From Treponema bryantii (lineage in GTDB: Bacteria; Spirochaetota; Spirochaetia; Treponematales; Treponemataceae), in assembly GCF_900111035.1 (NCBI RefSeq), contig NZ_FOFU01000004.1:124001-188000 (forward strand): 64,000 bases of DNA. The letters are read 5' to 3'. Numbering within the stretch: the stretch's first letter is position 1; every line of letters starts with the position of its first letter. The position numbers and the translations under genes were made by a program. Under the pieces are notes generated by a model. The model made no database searches. It saw only the letters and a program-made list of their open reading frames with translations, and was not told the DNA's origin. Positions 15,441 to 24,126 of the stretch are shown one piece after another.

Positions 15441-16019
15441 ATGGACGATTTACTTTCTATAAAAGCATACGCAAGCCGAGAGGCAGTTCCTATCATGCAG
15501 GATGAAGGTTGTGATTTTATCTGTGAATATATAAAGGAACACAACTGTAAAAACATTCTGGAAATCGGTACTGCCATCGGCTATTCTTCAATCCGCTTTG
15601 CAAAACTTTCGGATGATATTCATGTTACTACTATAGAACTCGACATAGACCGCCATATCAAAGCCGTAGAAAACTTTAAAGCCTGCGGCCTTGAAAACCG
15701 CATCACAGCCATTCACGACGATGCACTCACCTGCCCGCTTGAAGGCAAATTCGACCTCATTTTCATCGATGCTGCAAAAGCCCAGTACATTAAGTTTTTT
15801 GAAAAGTACAAGGCAAACCTTGCTCCAGACGGAGTTATGATAAGCGATAACCTTTCATTCCACGGCATGGTAGATGACCTCTCCCTCACACATAACTACA
15901 GCACAAAAAAACTCGTAAAAAAGATTCAGAAGTATGCAGAATTCCTTCGCACAAATGAAGAATTCGAAACTACTTTTTACGAAATCGGTGACAGAATCAC
16001 AGTAAGCAAAAGAAAATAG
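15441..16019 (+). CDS. O-methyltransferase family 3, TrmR-like tRNA methyltransferase
   Basis: A 192-residue SAM-dependent methyltransferase. NILEIGTAIGYSSI (about residues 35-48) is the SAM-binding loop, TIELD ends strand 2 and DLIFIDAAKAQY (about 105-116) carries the metal-site aspartate typical of the COMT-like family; SDN follows. Small bacterial members such as TrmR methylate 5-hydroxyuridine at the tRNA wobble position, and that is the likeliest role, though small-molecule methylation is possible. AGAGGA lies before the ATG, in DNA downstream of the ATCCTGAA hairpin. It may be the last gene of the aroF-tyrA transcript. Confidence 0.8.
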   Translation: MDDLLSIKAYASREAVPIMQDEGCDFICEYIKEHNCKNILEIGTAIGYSSIRFAKLSDDIHVTTIELDIDRHIKAVENFKACGLENRITAIHDDALTCPLEGKFDLIFIDAAKAQYIKFFEKYKANLAPDGVMISDNLSFHGMVDDLSLTHNYSTKKLVKKIQKYAEFLRTNEEFETTFYEIGDRITVSKRK

Positions 16020-16103
16020 CAGCTTTTTCTTTCCTTAAAATTTTTCTATGTTATCTCACTTTCCATGTTATAATAGTTATACATTTTAACTGGGGGAGAC
16101 AAG

Positions 16104-18338
16104 ATGAGAAATTTTACAAGAGCTTTATTTTCACTTTTTATTATTTTAATCATTTTTACATCCTGCTCATTTAAAAACAAACATAGCGAACCAATATATG
16201 ATAACTGGAAAATCAAATTCAGTGATAATCAGAGTTTTGCAGCTCCATCTTTTAACGACAATTCCTGGGACACCATAAACACAGGTAAAATTATTTCCGT
16301 TCAGAATAACAATCATTATTTCTGGCTTCGAAAATCAGTAAATGTTCCAGGCAGTCTTAAAGATACTAATATATGGCTTGGCTTCCAGAAGACAAACTGT
16401 GCCATTCAGGTATATGCAGATGGAGTTTATGTCGGTTCACGATGAAATTTCCCTCCAAATCTTAGTATTAAAATCGAACAAAATACAGATATTTTAATTC
16501 CTTCAAATTGTATTAAAAACGGAACTATAGATATTGCCTTAAGGGTCTATGCTCCTGGCTCAACTGCAAAAGACATCTGTCCTTCTCTCGATAATGATAC
16601 ACAAGGCTATTTCATGAATAAAATCAAAAATATTTTTAATCAGAAAATATTTTTATGTATTGGCGTTTTGTGTGCATTCATTCTGTTCTATGCCTTACTG
16701 CAATACTGTATGGATAGAACAAATACAGCCTTCTTATATTTTGTCGGCTGCTTATTCTTTATCATCCTTTATTTTTATGATATGGGATCTGAGAACACTC
16801 TCATCAATTACAACATACAGCGTTCATTTACAAGAGCCTGTTTACCTGCAAGTATGATGTTTTTGATGCTTTTCTTACATAAATTTTATAACAGAAAAAG
16901 ATCAAAACTCGCCTTTGCCATAGCGATTTCTGTTACCGTAATTTTCTTTGCAGCCTTTTTAATAAGTACAGGAAATGATGTTGCAGTTGATAATTTATTC
17001 TTGATTGCAATGCTTCCAACAGTCGGTGTAATTGTCTATGGTTTCATAGTTACAGTTCAGGGAATTAAAGGTAAACAGTATGATTCTATTCCGGTCTTTA
17101 TTGGATTCTTTGCAGGTTCCTGCTGTGCAATTCATGATATTGTCTGTCAGGTAACAGGCGTAGTACCTTTTATGTGGACACAGGGCTTTGCATTCTTCTG
17201 CGTTGACCTTTCTGTCTTCATCACACTTGCCATAAGAGAATCAAACATAAAGAAAGAAGTTCAGAGACTTGCCAAAGAAACACAAAGTCAGAAAGACAAA
17301 CTTTCCAGCGTTATTGAAAAAGCACAGATAATGGCAGAAGATTCAAATGTAGTTGCACAAAGACTTAACGAATCTGTAGACGCTATGATTAACTCTTCTT
17401 CTCAAACTCAAAACAAAGTTACTGATATCAATAATGCAATTAACGAACAGAACCGCATCCGCGAAGAAACGGCCGTAGCCATTGATAATCTTACTAACTT
17501 CTTAAAGGACATTTCTGTTGAATTTGAAAACGAAACAATTATGATTCAGCATACAACAAAGGGTACTCAGGATATTATCAACGGTATCACAACTGTTGGT
17601 GAAGGTATTTCAACTGCAGCTCAATTTACATCATCACTTTCCCAGCTTACACAAACTGGAAGTGAAGATATGAAAAAACTTATGGCCGTAATGAAAGAAA
17701 TCCAGAGTTCTTCAACTGAAATTCTGGGTGTTGCAAGTACGCTTAGTACCTTTGCTCATAAGATTGACTTACTTTCTATGAATGCAAGTATCGAAGCCGC
17801 TCACTCCGGAGAAGCAGGAAAAGGATTTGCTGTAATTGCTCATGAAATTAAAGAGCTTGCAGCTCAGACTTCTCAGTGGTCAAATAAAATTGCCGAAATC
17901 ATTACTTCTATAATCAGCTCTATTGATAGTAGTGCGGAACTTACTTCTAAGGTAAATCAGGCTCTTACAGAAATTGATGATGGTTCTGTAAAGAGTGCTG
18001 AACGTGTAAATGCTGCCTGGGAAGGAATGAAATCTCAGCAGAGTGCCGGAAATGAAATAGCAAAAGATGCTTCGAGTCTTGCAACGAGCGCTGCCCACAT
18101 GAAAACAGAAATTGCAAGTCAGGATAAGTTTGCTACAAGTGTAATGAATAACATGCAGGATTTGTGTCAGGCATCACAGGCTGTAAATGATGCCAGTAGT
18201 GAAATTTCTGCCTTTACAGAAACCTTAAGTAAGGAAGCTCAGAACCTTGCTGCGCTTGCAGAAAACACAGCAAAGGTTGCTCATGAGCTTATGGAAATAA
18301 TGAAAACTACCAGTGAGCCGATGCACCACCGCCACTAA
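16104..18338 (+). pseudogene. 7TMR-DISM chemoreceptor (methyl-accepting protein) interrupted by one in-frame TGA
   Basis: A single frame runs from 16104 to 18338 apart from one TGA at 16443-16445; the two pieces are exactly in phase. Before the stop: a signal sequence ending FTSC and most of an extracellular jelly-roll domain ending YADGVYVGSR. After it the domain continues with NFPPNLSIKIEQ, then seven membrane helices (about residues 175-380), a coiled coil and a methyl-accepting signalling domain with LLSMNASIEAAHSGEAGKGF and VIAHEIKELA. The whole would be 744 codons. GGGGGAG precedes the first ATG; the ATG at 16614 has no good ribosome site. A GGA to TGA change would explain it. It may be a recent pseudogene, a strain polymorphism, a sequencing error or a readthrough site. 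The 3' end overlaps the convergent TPM gene by 32 bases. Confidence 0.8.
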
Positions 18339-19098
18339 AGTGACCGCCGCCTCCAGAGAAGCCTCCAAAGCCACCGGATGAATGAGAATGTCCGCTGCCA
18401 GAGCCTCTCATCATACTGCGGAGAGCTGCATCTGCTGCAATCCAGGCAATTGTATTTCCATTATGATAGTAGCGTCCGCGTCTTCTTCCTCTTCTTGTAC
18501 CCGCAGAAATTGCACTCATGAAAAGGAATAACCAGATTACACAGATAAATGCAGGTATTAAATCTGATGAAGAGCCTGAACTTTCGCCTTCACGTACAGA
18601 ACGGCTTACGGCGCTTTCATCACCACTTACAATTCCACCCATATTCATAACACCTTTTTTGATACCGGCAGAATAGTTTCCGTTCTTAAACTCAGGTACA
18701 ATTACATTGCGAAGAATCAGACCGCATTTTGCATCAGTCAAAGAACCTTCAAGTCCATCACCTACTTCAATGCGCAAATCATGTTCAGCATAAGCAACAA
18801 GCAGGAGAGCCCCGTTGTCTTTTTCTTTATCGCCAAGCTGCCATTTATCGGCAACCTTAATTCCAAACGAAGCAATATCCTCACCGTCAAGAGAAGGCAT
18901 TGTCAGAACTGCAATCTGAATGCCAGTACTCTGTTCAAGACCGGCAAGGTATTCTTCAATCTCACGCTCATCACTATCACGGATAATTTTTGCATAATCG
19001 TTTACACGGCCCTTAAGAGCTGGAACAGAAACTGCAAAAAGCGGAGTAAAAATCAAAATGGCTGTAAGGACAAGGCTCATCAAAAATCTCTTTACCAT
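18307..19098 (-). CDS. TPM-domain (YgcG-like) secreted/membrane protein
   Basis: A 263-residue protein with an N-terminal signal peptide (about 1-24), a TPM domain at about 30-165 (VNDYAKIIRDSDEREIEEYL, then IQIAVLTMPSLDG and RIEVGDGLEG), a membrane helix near 190-205, a basic patch GRRRGR and a Gly/Ser/His-rich tail. The family is called TPM_phosphatase in domain databases but its bacterial role is poorly known. It overlaps the upstream TPM gene by seven bases and forms a lemA-TPM-TPM operon, a common gene set. Confidence 0.85.
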   Translation of the reverse strand: MVKRFLMSLVLTAILIFTPLFAVSVPALKGRVNDYAKIIRDSDEREIEEYLAGLEQSTGIQIAVLTMPSLDGEDIASFGIKVADKWQLGDKEKDNGALLLVAYAEHDLRIEVGDGLEGSLTDAKCGLILRNVIVPEFKNGNYSAGIKKGVMNMGGIVSGDESAVSRSVREGESSGSSSDLIPAFICVIWLFLFMSAISAGTRRGRRRGRYYHNGNTIAWIAADAALRSMMRGSGSGHSHSSGGFGGFSGGGGHFSGGGASAHW

Positions 19099-19796
19099 TC
19101 TGCGTCCTCCAGAATTACAAGTCCATCAGGAAGTTCATTTGGATTTTTCTCATGAGGCGGGAAGTTCTCGGCAAGAAGCTGACCACATTTTTCAATTGCA
19201 GTAACAAAAGCCTTTGATGCTTCACCTTTTCGAAGATTTTCAGCCAGTTCATCAGCAATCAGATTCCATAAATCCTGCGAAATATGTTTAGAAATTCCCG
19301 AATCTGCAACAATACGAACCTGACGTTCCATATAAGAAACGAAAATCAGAATACCAGAATGCTCTGCTGTATCATAAACTCCAGACTCTGTAAAATAACG
19401 GAAGGCTCGGTTTGTAACACAGGTCTTTCGTACAGAGCGTGGAATTATAAGTCGGTCAATTACCGGAATATTTGCAATATAAAAAGCAATCAGAACTGCA
19501 GCAAGACAGCTTACGATAAAGAATACCGGAAGAATCCAGCTTGGTTCATTCTGCCAGTAAAGTCTGCGGTAAAGCTCAAGAATCTTCTGTGAAAAAGGAA
19601 TCATACACAGAAGAACCAGCATGCCGACACAGTCTGCCGCAAGCAGTTCCCAGAAACAGTAACGTGCGCTTTCAGGAGTTACTGCAACAGCAATTTCGCC
19701 GGTAGTCTTGGTTTCAGCATCGGCTACTGCTTTTTTTATTGCAGCAAAATCTTCATCCTTAAGCTTAAGTTTTTTTATAAGTGTTTTATATTTCAT
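19092..19796 (-). CDS. TPM-domain membrane protein
   Basis: A 234-residue second TPM protein. The N-terminal half has KKAVADAETKTTGEIAVAVT, the opening of the TPM fold, interrupted by two membrane helices (about 48-68 and 85-108). The fold then resumes with RAFRYFTESGVYDTAEHSGI and VRIVADSGI. It differs from its neighbour in having no cleaved signal peptide. It lies between lemA (14 bases upstream) and the other TPM gene (overlapping), so the three are translated together. No catalytic function can be assigned. Confidence 0.82.
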   Translation of the reverse strand: MKYKTLIKKLKLKDEDFAAIKKAVADAETKTTGEIAVAVTPESARYCFWELLAADCVGMLVLLCMIPFSQKILELYRRLYWQNEPSWILPVFFIVSCLAAVLIAFYIANIPVIDRLIIPRSVRKTCVTNRAFRYFTESGVYDTAEHSGILIFVSYMERQVRIVADSGISKHISQDLWNLIADELAENLRKGEASKAFVTAIEKCGQLLAENFPPHEKNPNELPDGLVILEDAEW

Positions 19797-19810
19797 AAGA
19801 CGTCCAATTA

Positions 19811-20416
19811 TTAGAATTCGACCTTAGGAGCACTCTGTGCTTCTGCACTTGCTGTGAAATAAGGGCGTTTTTCAAAACCGCTCATATTTGCAATTATATT
19901 TGCAGGGAACTGACGAACCTTTTTATTGTAGACCTTTGCTGTATCATTAAAGCGGTTACGAGCCACTGTAATACGGTTTTCTGTTCCTTCAAGTTGATCC
20001 TGCAAAGCAAGGAAGTTCTGATCTGCCTTAAGAGCAGGATACTGTTCTGTTACCATCAAAAGTCTCTGCAGGCTTGCACCAAGATTATCCTGAATCTGCT
20101 GATAGCGAGCAAAAGCTTCCGGATCATTAAGGATTTCATCACTTATATTGATCTGACCACCGGCCTTAGAACGTGCCTCAGAAACCTGAGTAAATACATC
20201 ACTTTCATGTTTAGCATAGCCCTTCACTGTAGAAACAAGGTTTGGAATCAGATCCAGACGGCGCTGATACTGGTTCTGAACTTCAGCCCAGCTTGCCGAA
20301 ACCTCTTCATCCATTGAAACAAGTGAATTGTAAGTATTCTTATAGAAAGAAAAAACTCCAAGTACACAAACAAGCACAATAATCAAAGCAATAAGCCCTT
20401 TCGAAATCTTTTTCAT
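19811..20416 (-). CDS. lemA: LemA family protein
   Basis: A 201-residue protein with one N-terminal membrane helix (about 7-25, IALIIVLVCVLGVF) and an extracytoplasmic helical bundle. Family blocks include YNSLVSMDEEVSASWAEVQNQYQRR (in two pieces), LIPNLVSTVKGYA, LMVTEQYPALKADQNF and ENRITVARNRFND. Length is typical (180-210). The role is unknown in bacteria, although LemA genes are regularly found with TPM genes as here. GGAGG stands eight bases before the ATG, and the ATCCTGAA hairpin lies just upstream. Confidence 0.92.
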   Translation of the reverse strand: MKKISKGLIALIIVLVCVLGVFSFYKNTYNSLVSMDEEVSASWAEVQNQYQRRLDLIPNLVSTVKGYAKHESDVFTQVSEARSKAGGQINISDEILNDPEAFARYQQIQDNLGASLQRLLMVTEQYPALKADQNFLALQDQLEGTENRITVARNRFNDTAKVYNKKVRQFPANIIANMSGFEKRPYFTASAEAQSAPKVEF

Positions 20417-20437
20417 TAAAATCCTCCAATGTATGTC

Positions 20438-20458
20438 ATCCTGAACTTATTTCAGGAT
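20438..20458. repeat. Interspersed hairpin ATCCTGAA/TTCAGGAT, copy 2
   Basis: Same 8-bp stem as at 15408-15428 with a different five-base loop, in the leader region of lemA. Confidence 0.6.
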
Positions 20459-20515
20459 TGGTGTCTTAGTTTAAATTTATAAACGAATGGTGATATAGTC
20501 AACAAAATTTTATCC

Positions 20516-20588
20516 CTCACAGAGCACACGAAGGACACAGTGCTTATAATATATAAATTTCTTCCGTGGCCTCTGTGTTCTCTGTGAG
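20516..20588. repeat. Palindromic element CTCACAGAG...CTCTGTGAG in the lemA-adk gap
   Basis: A 9-bp inverted repeat (20516-20524 with 20580-20588) bounds a 73-base element whose arms remain partly complementary (ACACG, GTGTCC and CTCTGTG tracts). It is the main content of the 254-base gap between lemA and adk. Nothing else in the gap looks coding. Confidence 0.5.
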
Positions 20589-20605
20589 AAATTCTTTTTT
20601 TTCCC

Positions 20606-20634
20606 TTGCCCGAATTCGACTTTCATAATAAAAT
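20606..20634 (+). promoter_or_regulatory. adk promoter
   Basis: TTGCCC (20606-20611), 17 bases, TAAAAT (20629-20634). The leader is about 30 bases and contains GAGG seven bases before the adk ATG. Confidence 0.55.
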
Positions 20635-20670
20635 ATAAAAATCAGATTTTTTAATACAAAGAGGTTAATA

Positions 20671-21297
20671 ATGAACAATTTCGTATTTTTGGGACCACCG
20701 GGAGCTGGAAAAGGATCTCTCGCAGTTAAGGTAGCAGAAGACTACAAAATCCCACACATTTCTACAGGTGATATTTTCCGTGCCAATATTAAGGCTCAGA
20801 CTCCTCTTGGAGTAAAAGTAAAGGCAATTATTGATTCAGGTTCTCTCGTAAGCGATGAACTCACATTTGAACTTGTAAAAGACCGCCTTGCACAGGATGA
20901 CTGCAAGAACGGATACATTCTTGACGGATTCCCTCGTACAATTCCTCAGGCAGAAATGCTTGATGGTCTTGTTGCTGACCTCAAAGTAGTAAACTTCCAG
21001 ATTTCAGATGATATCGTAATCGGCCGTCTTTCTACTCGCCGTGTTTGTAAGGCTTGTGGAGCTAACTACAATATCAAAACTCTTCCACCAAAAGTAGAAG
21101 GCGTTTGCGACAAGTGTGGTGGCGAACTCTATCAGCGCGATGACGACAAGCAGGAATCTATCCTTCACCGTATGGATGTTTACCGCGAACAGACAGAACC
21201 ACTCATCAACTACTACAAGAACAAGGGCAAGATTACTGATCTTGATGCATCAATTGAGACAGACATTTTGCTTGGTGAGTTTAAAAGGCTATTCTAG
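20671..21297 (+). CDS. adk: Adenylate kinase, zinc-lid form
   Basis: It interconverts ATP, ADP and AMP. The 208-residue protein has the P-loop GPPGAGKG (8-15), STGDIFRANI (31-40, AMP site) and DGFPRTIPQAEML (85-97). The lid contains four cysteines (126, 129, 146, 149) arranged as two CxxC pairs, the structural zinc site found in Gram-positive and some other adenylate kinases. Length is normal. The gene stands alone and is followed by the interspersed element and a strong terminator. Confidence 0.96.
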   Translation: MNNFVFLGPPGAGKGSLAVKVAEDYKIPHISTGDIFRANIKAQTPLGVKVKAIIDSGSLVSDELTFELVKDRLAQDDCKNGYILDGFPRTIPQAEMLDGLVADLKVVNFQISDDIVIGRLSTRRVCKACGANYNIKTLPPKVEGVCDKCGGELYQRDDDKQESILHRMDVYREQTEPLINYYKNKGKITDLDASIETDILLGEFKRLF

Positions 21298-21301
21298 CAG
21301 A

Positions 21302-21381
21302 ACCGTTAAAAAACGAGCTGCGACAGCGGGTCGTTTTAGGTTCTACCACTAAATGCCTCAGAGGCGAGACTATGCGAGCCG
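21302..21381 (+). repeat. Interspersed structured element after adk (copy A)
   Basis: It contains a stem AAAACGA/TCGTTTT enclosing GCTG-CGA-CAGC, then GGCGAGACTATGCGAGCC. The dnaK copy (38058-38140) has the same tip and the same downstream block, but its stem is AAACCGG/CCGGTTT: paired substitutions that keep the helix. It begins just after the adk stop codon. Confidence 0.7.
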
Positions 21382-21411
21382 ACTCATTAGTATGAGCCGG
21401 CTCTTTTTTTT
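21376..21411 (+). terminator. Strong terminator after adk
   Basis: GAGCCG-a-CTCAT (21376-21387) pairs with ATGAG-c-CGGCTC (21392-21403) around a four-base loop, followed by eight T (21404-21411). It uses the 3' end of the interspersed element and lies five bases from the stop of the convergent chemoreceptor gene. Confidence 0.9.
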
Positions 21412-21415
21412 AGGC

Positions 21416-23314
21416 TTAAACTATAAACTGTTCCACATGATTATGAATCTTTTCAACAGATTCTTTATTGCCGGTTGCTGAAGTATCAACCTTTTCAACC
21501 GTATCCTTCATATTTGCTGTAGCTTCAAGACTTTCCTGAACGGCAGCCATAGTAGACTTAGAGGCCGCAACAACCGCATCCATAGATTCACGGAGCTTAA
21601 GGGCACCTTCAGTTTCTTCCTCAGCCAAATCACGAATAGCATGAATAGCCTCTACAAGATCATCCGCAGCCTTCTTTGTTTCTGCAGCTCCTTCATTCTG
21701 AGCAAGCATTGCATCATAAATATTTTTAACAAGAGTTGCATTTTCAACTACATTGTCACGAATTCCCTGGAATGCAACACCGGCAGAAGTAATTGCTTCT
21801 ACACCGGCAGTTGTCTTTTCCATCATCTCTTTAATCTTGCTCTGAATATCACGGGCACTAGAAGATGAAGAAGAAGCCAGAGAGCGAACTTCGTCAGCAA
21901 CGACCGCAAATCCGGCACCAAACTCACCTGCATGAGCCGCCTCAATTGCAGCATTCATAGAAAGAAGGTTTGTCTGAGCGGCAATACCCTGAATAACCTT
22001 CAAAAGTTTACGAACCTCTTCAGATACAGTCTGAATCTCTTTCATAGTAGTTACCGCATGTTCAACAGCAGTATTTCCTACATCACTACGTTCAGAAAGT
22101 CCCTGAGATACTTCCTGTGCCTGCTTTGCAGTATCAGCTACACTTGAGATACTATCCGTCATTCTTGAAATGGCCGAAGAAATACTCTGAACAGCTTCAG
22201 TCTGCTGAGTTACATGCAGCTTAACTGTTTCAATACTGTCTGCAAGCATAACAATATTATCACCGGTAATTTCAACAAGTTCATCCTGCTTCTTACTGTT
22301 TTCATCAATATGCTGAAGCGAATGATTCATAACACCAATAGCACCAGTTGCATATCTTGCAGATTTTGAAATGATTCCTGCAGATTCTGTAACAGCATTT
22401 GTTTCGGCCTTAAAGTCTTTAATCATAGAAGAAAGTTTTGCCATCAATGTATTTACAGAAGAGATAAGAAGACCAAAGTCATCCATCATATTAATATTGA
22501 TTCGGCAGGTTAAATCACCGTTATTTGTAATTTCATCCAGAAGATGAGATGTAAGTTTAATTCGCTTAGAAAGACCTCGCAAAACAGTAAGGAAAGGAAC
22601 AGCCGCAAGTACAGCAGAAAGTGAAATACAGATTGCACCCTTTTTAAAGAAAGCAGTAAGCAGATCTCCTTGGAAAGTTCCGTTATGAGAAGCAAGAAGA
22701 ATTCCATATGGAACTGTTAGCATGTTTATTCCAAGAAAGTACAGGGAAATAAAGAATACAAGACCAATGGATATAGAGATTTTTGAAGAACGGCTTTTAA
22801 AATCTACAATAGAACCAATTTCAAGCATTTCCCGCTTTTTAATAAGAAGATAATCTACCAGTTTAATTGAAGTAATGGCAGATATACCACCAAAAGCCAT
22901 AGCCTGTGCAATTACAAGGAACACGCGGGAAAAGTAGTAAACATTACTTCCGTTTGCAATTCCAATGTAAACAATAATAATCTGACCAATAAAGAATCCA
23001 ATTACATTAGCAATGATAATAAGAAGAATTATACCTCTGTAGCTTTTGAGACAAAGTCCGATTTCTTCCTGTGTTGCCTTACGGCCTTCTTCCTTGATTT
23101 TTTTGATTATCTGATCAAAAGGTTTTGCTATAAAATATCCGATTGCTACGGCTACAAAAAGCAGAAGAGATGCAACCATAATGTTAGGCAGAGTACCACT
23201 CCACATAACTTCAATTTCATCGTAAATAAACTCTAGAGCAAACCATCTCAACATCAGTACACTTGCATAAGTGACTGCAAATAAAACTATTACAAATGTC
23301 GCAAATACTGTCAT
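21416..23314 (-). CDS. Methyl-accepting chemotaxis protein with six-helix membrane domain
   Basis: A 632-residue chemoreceptor. The N-terminal 260 residues contain about six membrane helices and little periplasmic material, unlike the usual two-helix receptor with a large sensor domain; the signal may be sensed within the membrane. A HAMP-like linker follows (about 265-320), then a long cytoplasmic coiled coil with the conserved hairpin [21 protein letters not shown] and [13 protein letters not shown]. CheW and CheA binding is expected at that hairpin. It is transcribed divergently from the metal transporter. No Shine-Dalgarno sequence precedes the ATG. Confidence 0.88.
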   Translation of the reverse strand: MTVFATFVIVLFAVTYASVLMLRWFALEFIYDEIEVMWSGTLPNIMVASLLLFVAVAIGYFIAKPFDQIIKKIKEEGRKATQEEIGLCLKSYRGIILLIIIANVIGFFIGQIIIVYIGIANGSNVYYFSRVFLVIAQAMAFGGISAITSIKLVDYLLIKKREMLEIGSIVDFKSRSSKISISIGLVFFISLYFLGINMLTVPYGILLASHNGTFQGDLLTAFFKKGAICISLSAVLAAVPFLTVLRGLSKRIKLTSHLLDEITNNGDLTCRININMMDDFGLLISSVNTLMAKLSSMIKDFKAETNAVTESAGIISKSARYATGAIGVMNHSLQHIDENSKKQDELVEITGDNIVMLADSIETVKLHVTQQTEAVQSISSAISRMTDSISSVADTAKQAQEVSQGLSERSDVGNTAVEHAVTTMKEIQTVSEEVRKLLKVIQGIAAQTNLLSMNAAIEAAHAGEFGAGFAVVADEVRSLASSSSSSARDIQSKIKEMMEKTTAGVEAITSAGVAFQGIRDNVVENATLVKNIYDAMLAQNEGAAETKKAADDLVEAIHAIRDLAEEETEGALKLRESMDAVVAASKSTMAAVQESLEATANMKDTVEKVDTSATGNKESVEKIHNHVEQFIV

Positions 23315-23322
23315 AACTTATA

Positions 23323-23351
23323 ATTATATAATATAAATGGCAAATTGTAAC
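23323..23351 (-). promoter_or_regulatory. Promoter of the chemoreceptor gene, probably leaderless
   Basis: On the minus strand GTTACA (23346-23351) is 17 bases from TATAAT (23323-23328); eight bases then lead to the ATG at 23314. No ribosome site is present. Confidence 0.45.
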
Positions 23352-23412
23352 CAAAAAAAATACACCATTGTATAAATGTAAAAAATATGTCATAGTCATC
23401 ATACTTTCAATT

Positions 23413-23427
23413 TAAGAATGATTATCA
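23413..23427 (+). promoter_or_regulatory. Fur-family-like operator before the metal ABC transporter
   Basis: TAAGAATGATTATCA matches the 7-1-7 Fur/Zur/PerR-type palindrome TGATAATnATTATCA at 12 of 14 specified positions. It ends 12 bases before the ATG at 23440, downstream of a possible promoter (TTGTAT 23368-23373, CATAGT 23391-23396), so a bound repressor would block transcription. Confidence 0.5.
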
Positions 23428-23439
23428 AATTGGAGTACC

Positions 23440-24126
23440 ATGGCACAACTAATTTGCAAAGACCTTACCCTCGGGTATGGCAACAAAACAGTTATTGAAA
23501 ACCTCTCTTTTGAAGTAAACAAAGGTGATTACCTTTGCATTGTAGGAGATAATGGTTCTGGAAAAACCACACTGATGAAAACCATTCTCCACCTGCTTAA
23601 ACCTCAGTCCGGTTCAATCACAACAGGAGACGGTCTGCTTGCAGATGAAATCAGTTACCTTCCGCAGCAGACAGAAGTCCAGAGAGACTTTCCTGCCAGT
23701 GTCCGCGAAATCGTACTTTCCGGCTGTCAGTCACGCTGCGGTAAACGCCCTTTCTATAATAAAGCAGAAAAACAGCTTGCCGTTGCAGCAATGGAAAAAC
23801 TTGGTATAACTCATCTTGCTAAAAAATGCTACCGGGAACTTTCTGGTGGACAGCAGCAGAGAACCCTTCTCGCCCGTGCTCTTTGTGCCGCACAGAAAAT
23901 GCTTCTTCTCGACGAACCTGTAACAGGCCTTGATCCTGCAGCTACAGAAGAAATGTATACCTTAATAGAACAACTCAATAAAACCGGAATCACAATCATA
24001 ATGATTTCTCATGATATTGAAGCAGCCCTAAAACACGCAACACACGTACTGCACATAGGAAGTGGTGGCGCAACATTCTTTGGAGACGTAAAAGAATATG
24101 ATAGACACATTAATTCAATACTTTAG
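23440..24126 (+). CDS. znuC: Zinc/manganese-type ABC transporter, ATP-binding protein
   Basis: A 228-residue ATPase of the metal-cation (ABC-3) transporter class. Walker A is GDNGSGKTT (36-44), the signature ELSGGQQQR is near residue 136, Walker B is MLLLDEP and the switch histidine is in ISHD. The permease gene overlaps the end by 29 bases. ZnuC is favoured over manganese or iron homologues by the neighbouring DUF1980-like lipoprotein and the Fur-family operator, but metal specificity is inferred. TTGGAG stands shortly before the ATG. Confidence 0.85.
   Translation: MAQLICKDLTLGYGNKTVIENLSFEVNKGDYLCIVGDNGSGKTTLMKTILHLLKPQSGSITTGDGLLADEISYLPQQTEVQRDFPASVREIVLSGCQSRCGKRPFYNKAEKQLAVAAMEKLGITHLAKKCYRELSGGQQQRTLLARALCAAQKMLLLDEPVTGLDPAATEEMYTLIEQLNKTGITIIMISHDIEAALKHATHVLHIGSGGATFFGDVKEYDRHINSIL

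Noticed and set aside
16443-16445. TGA as selenocysteine in the chemoreceptor
   Set aside because: The site is in a sugar-binding-like extracellular loop with no redox role, and no clear SECIS-like hairpin is visible just downstream.
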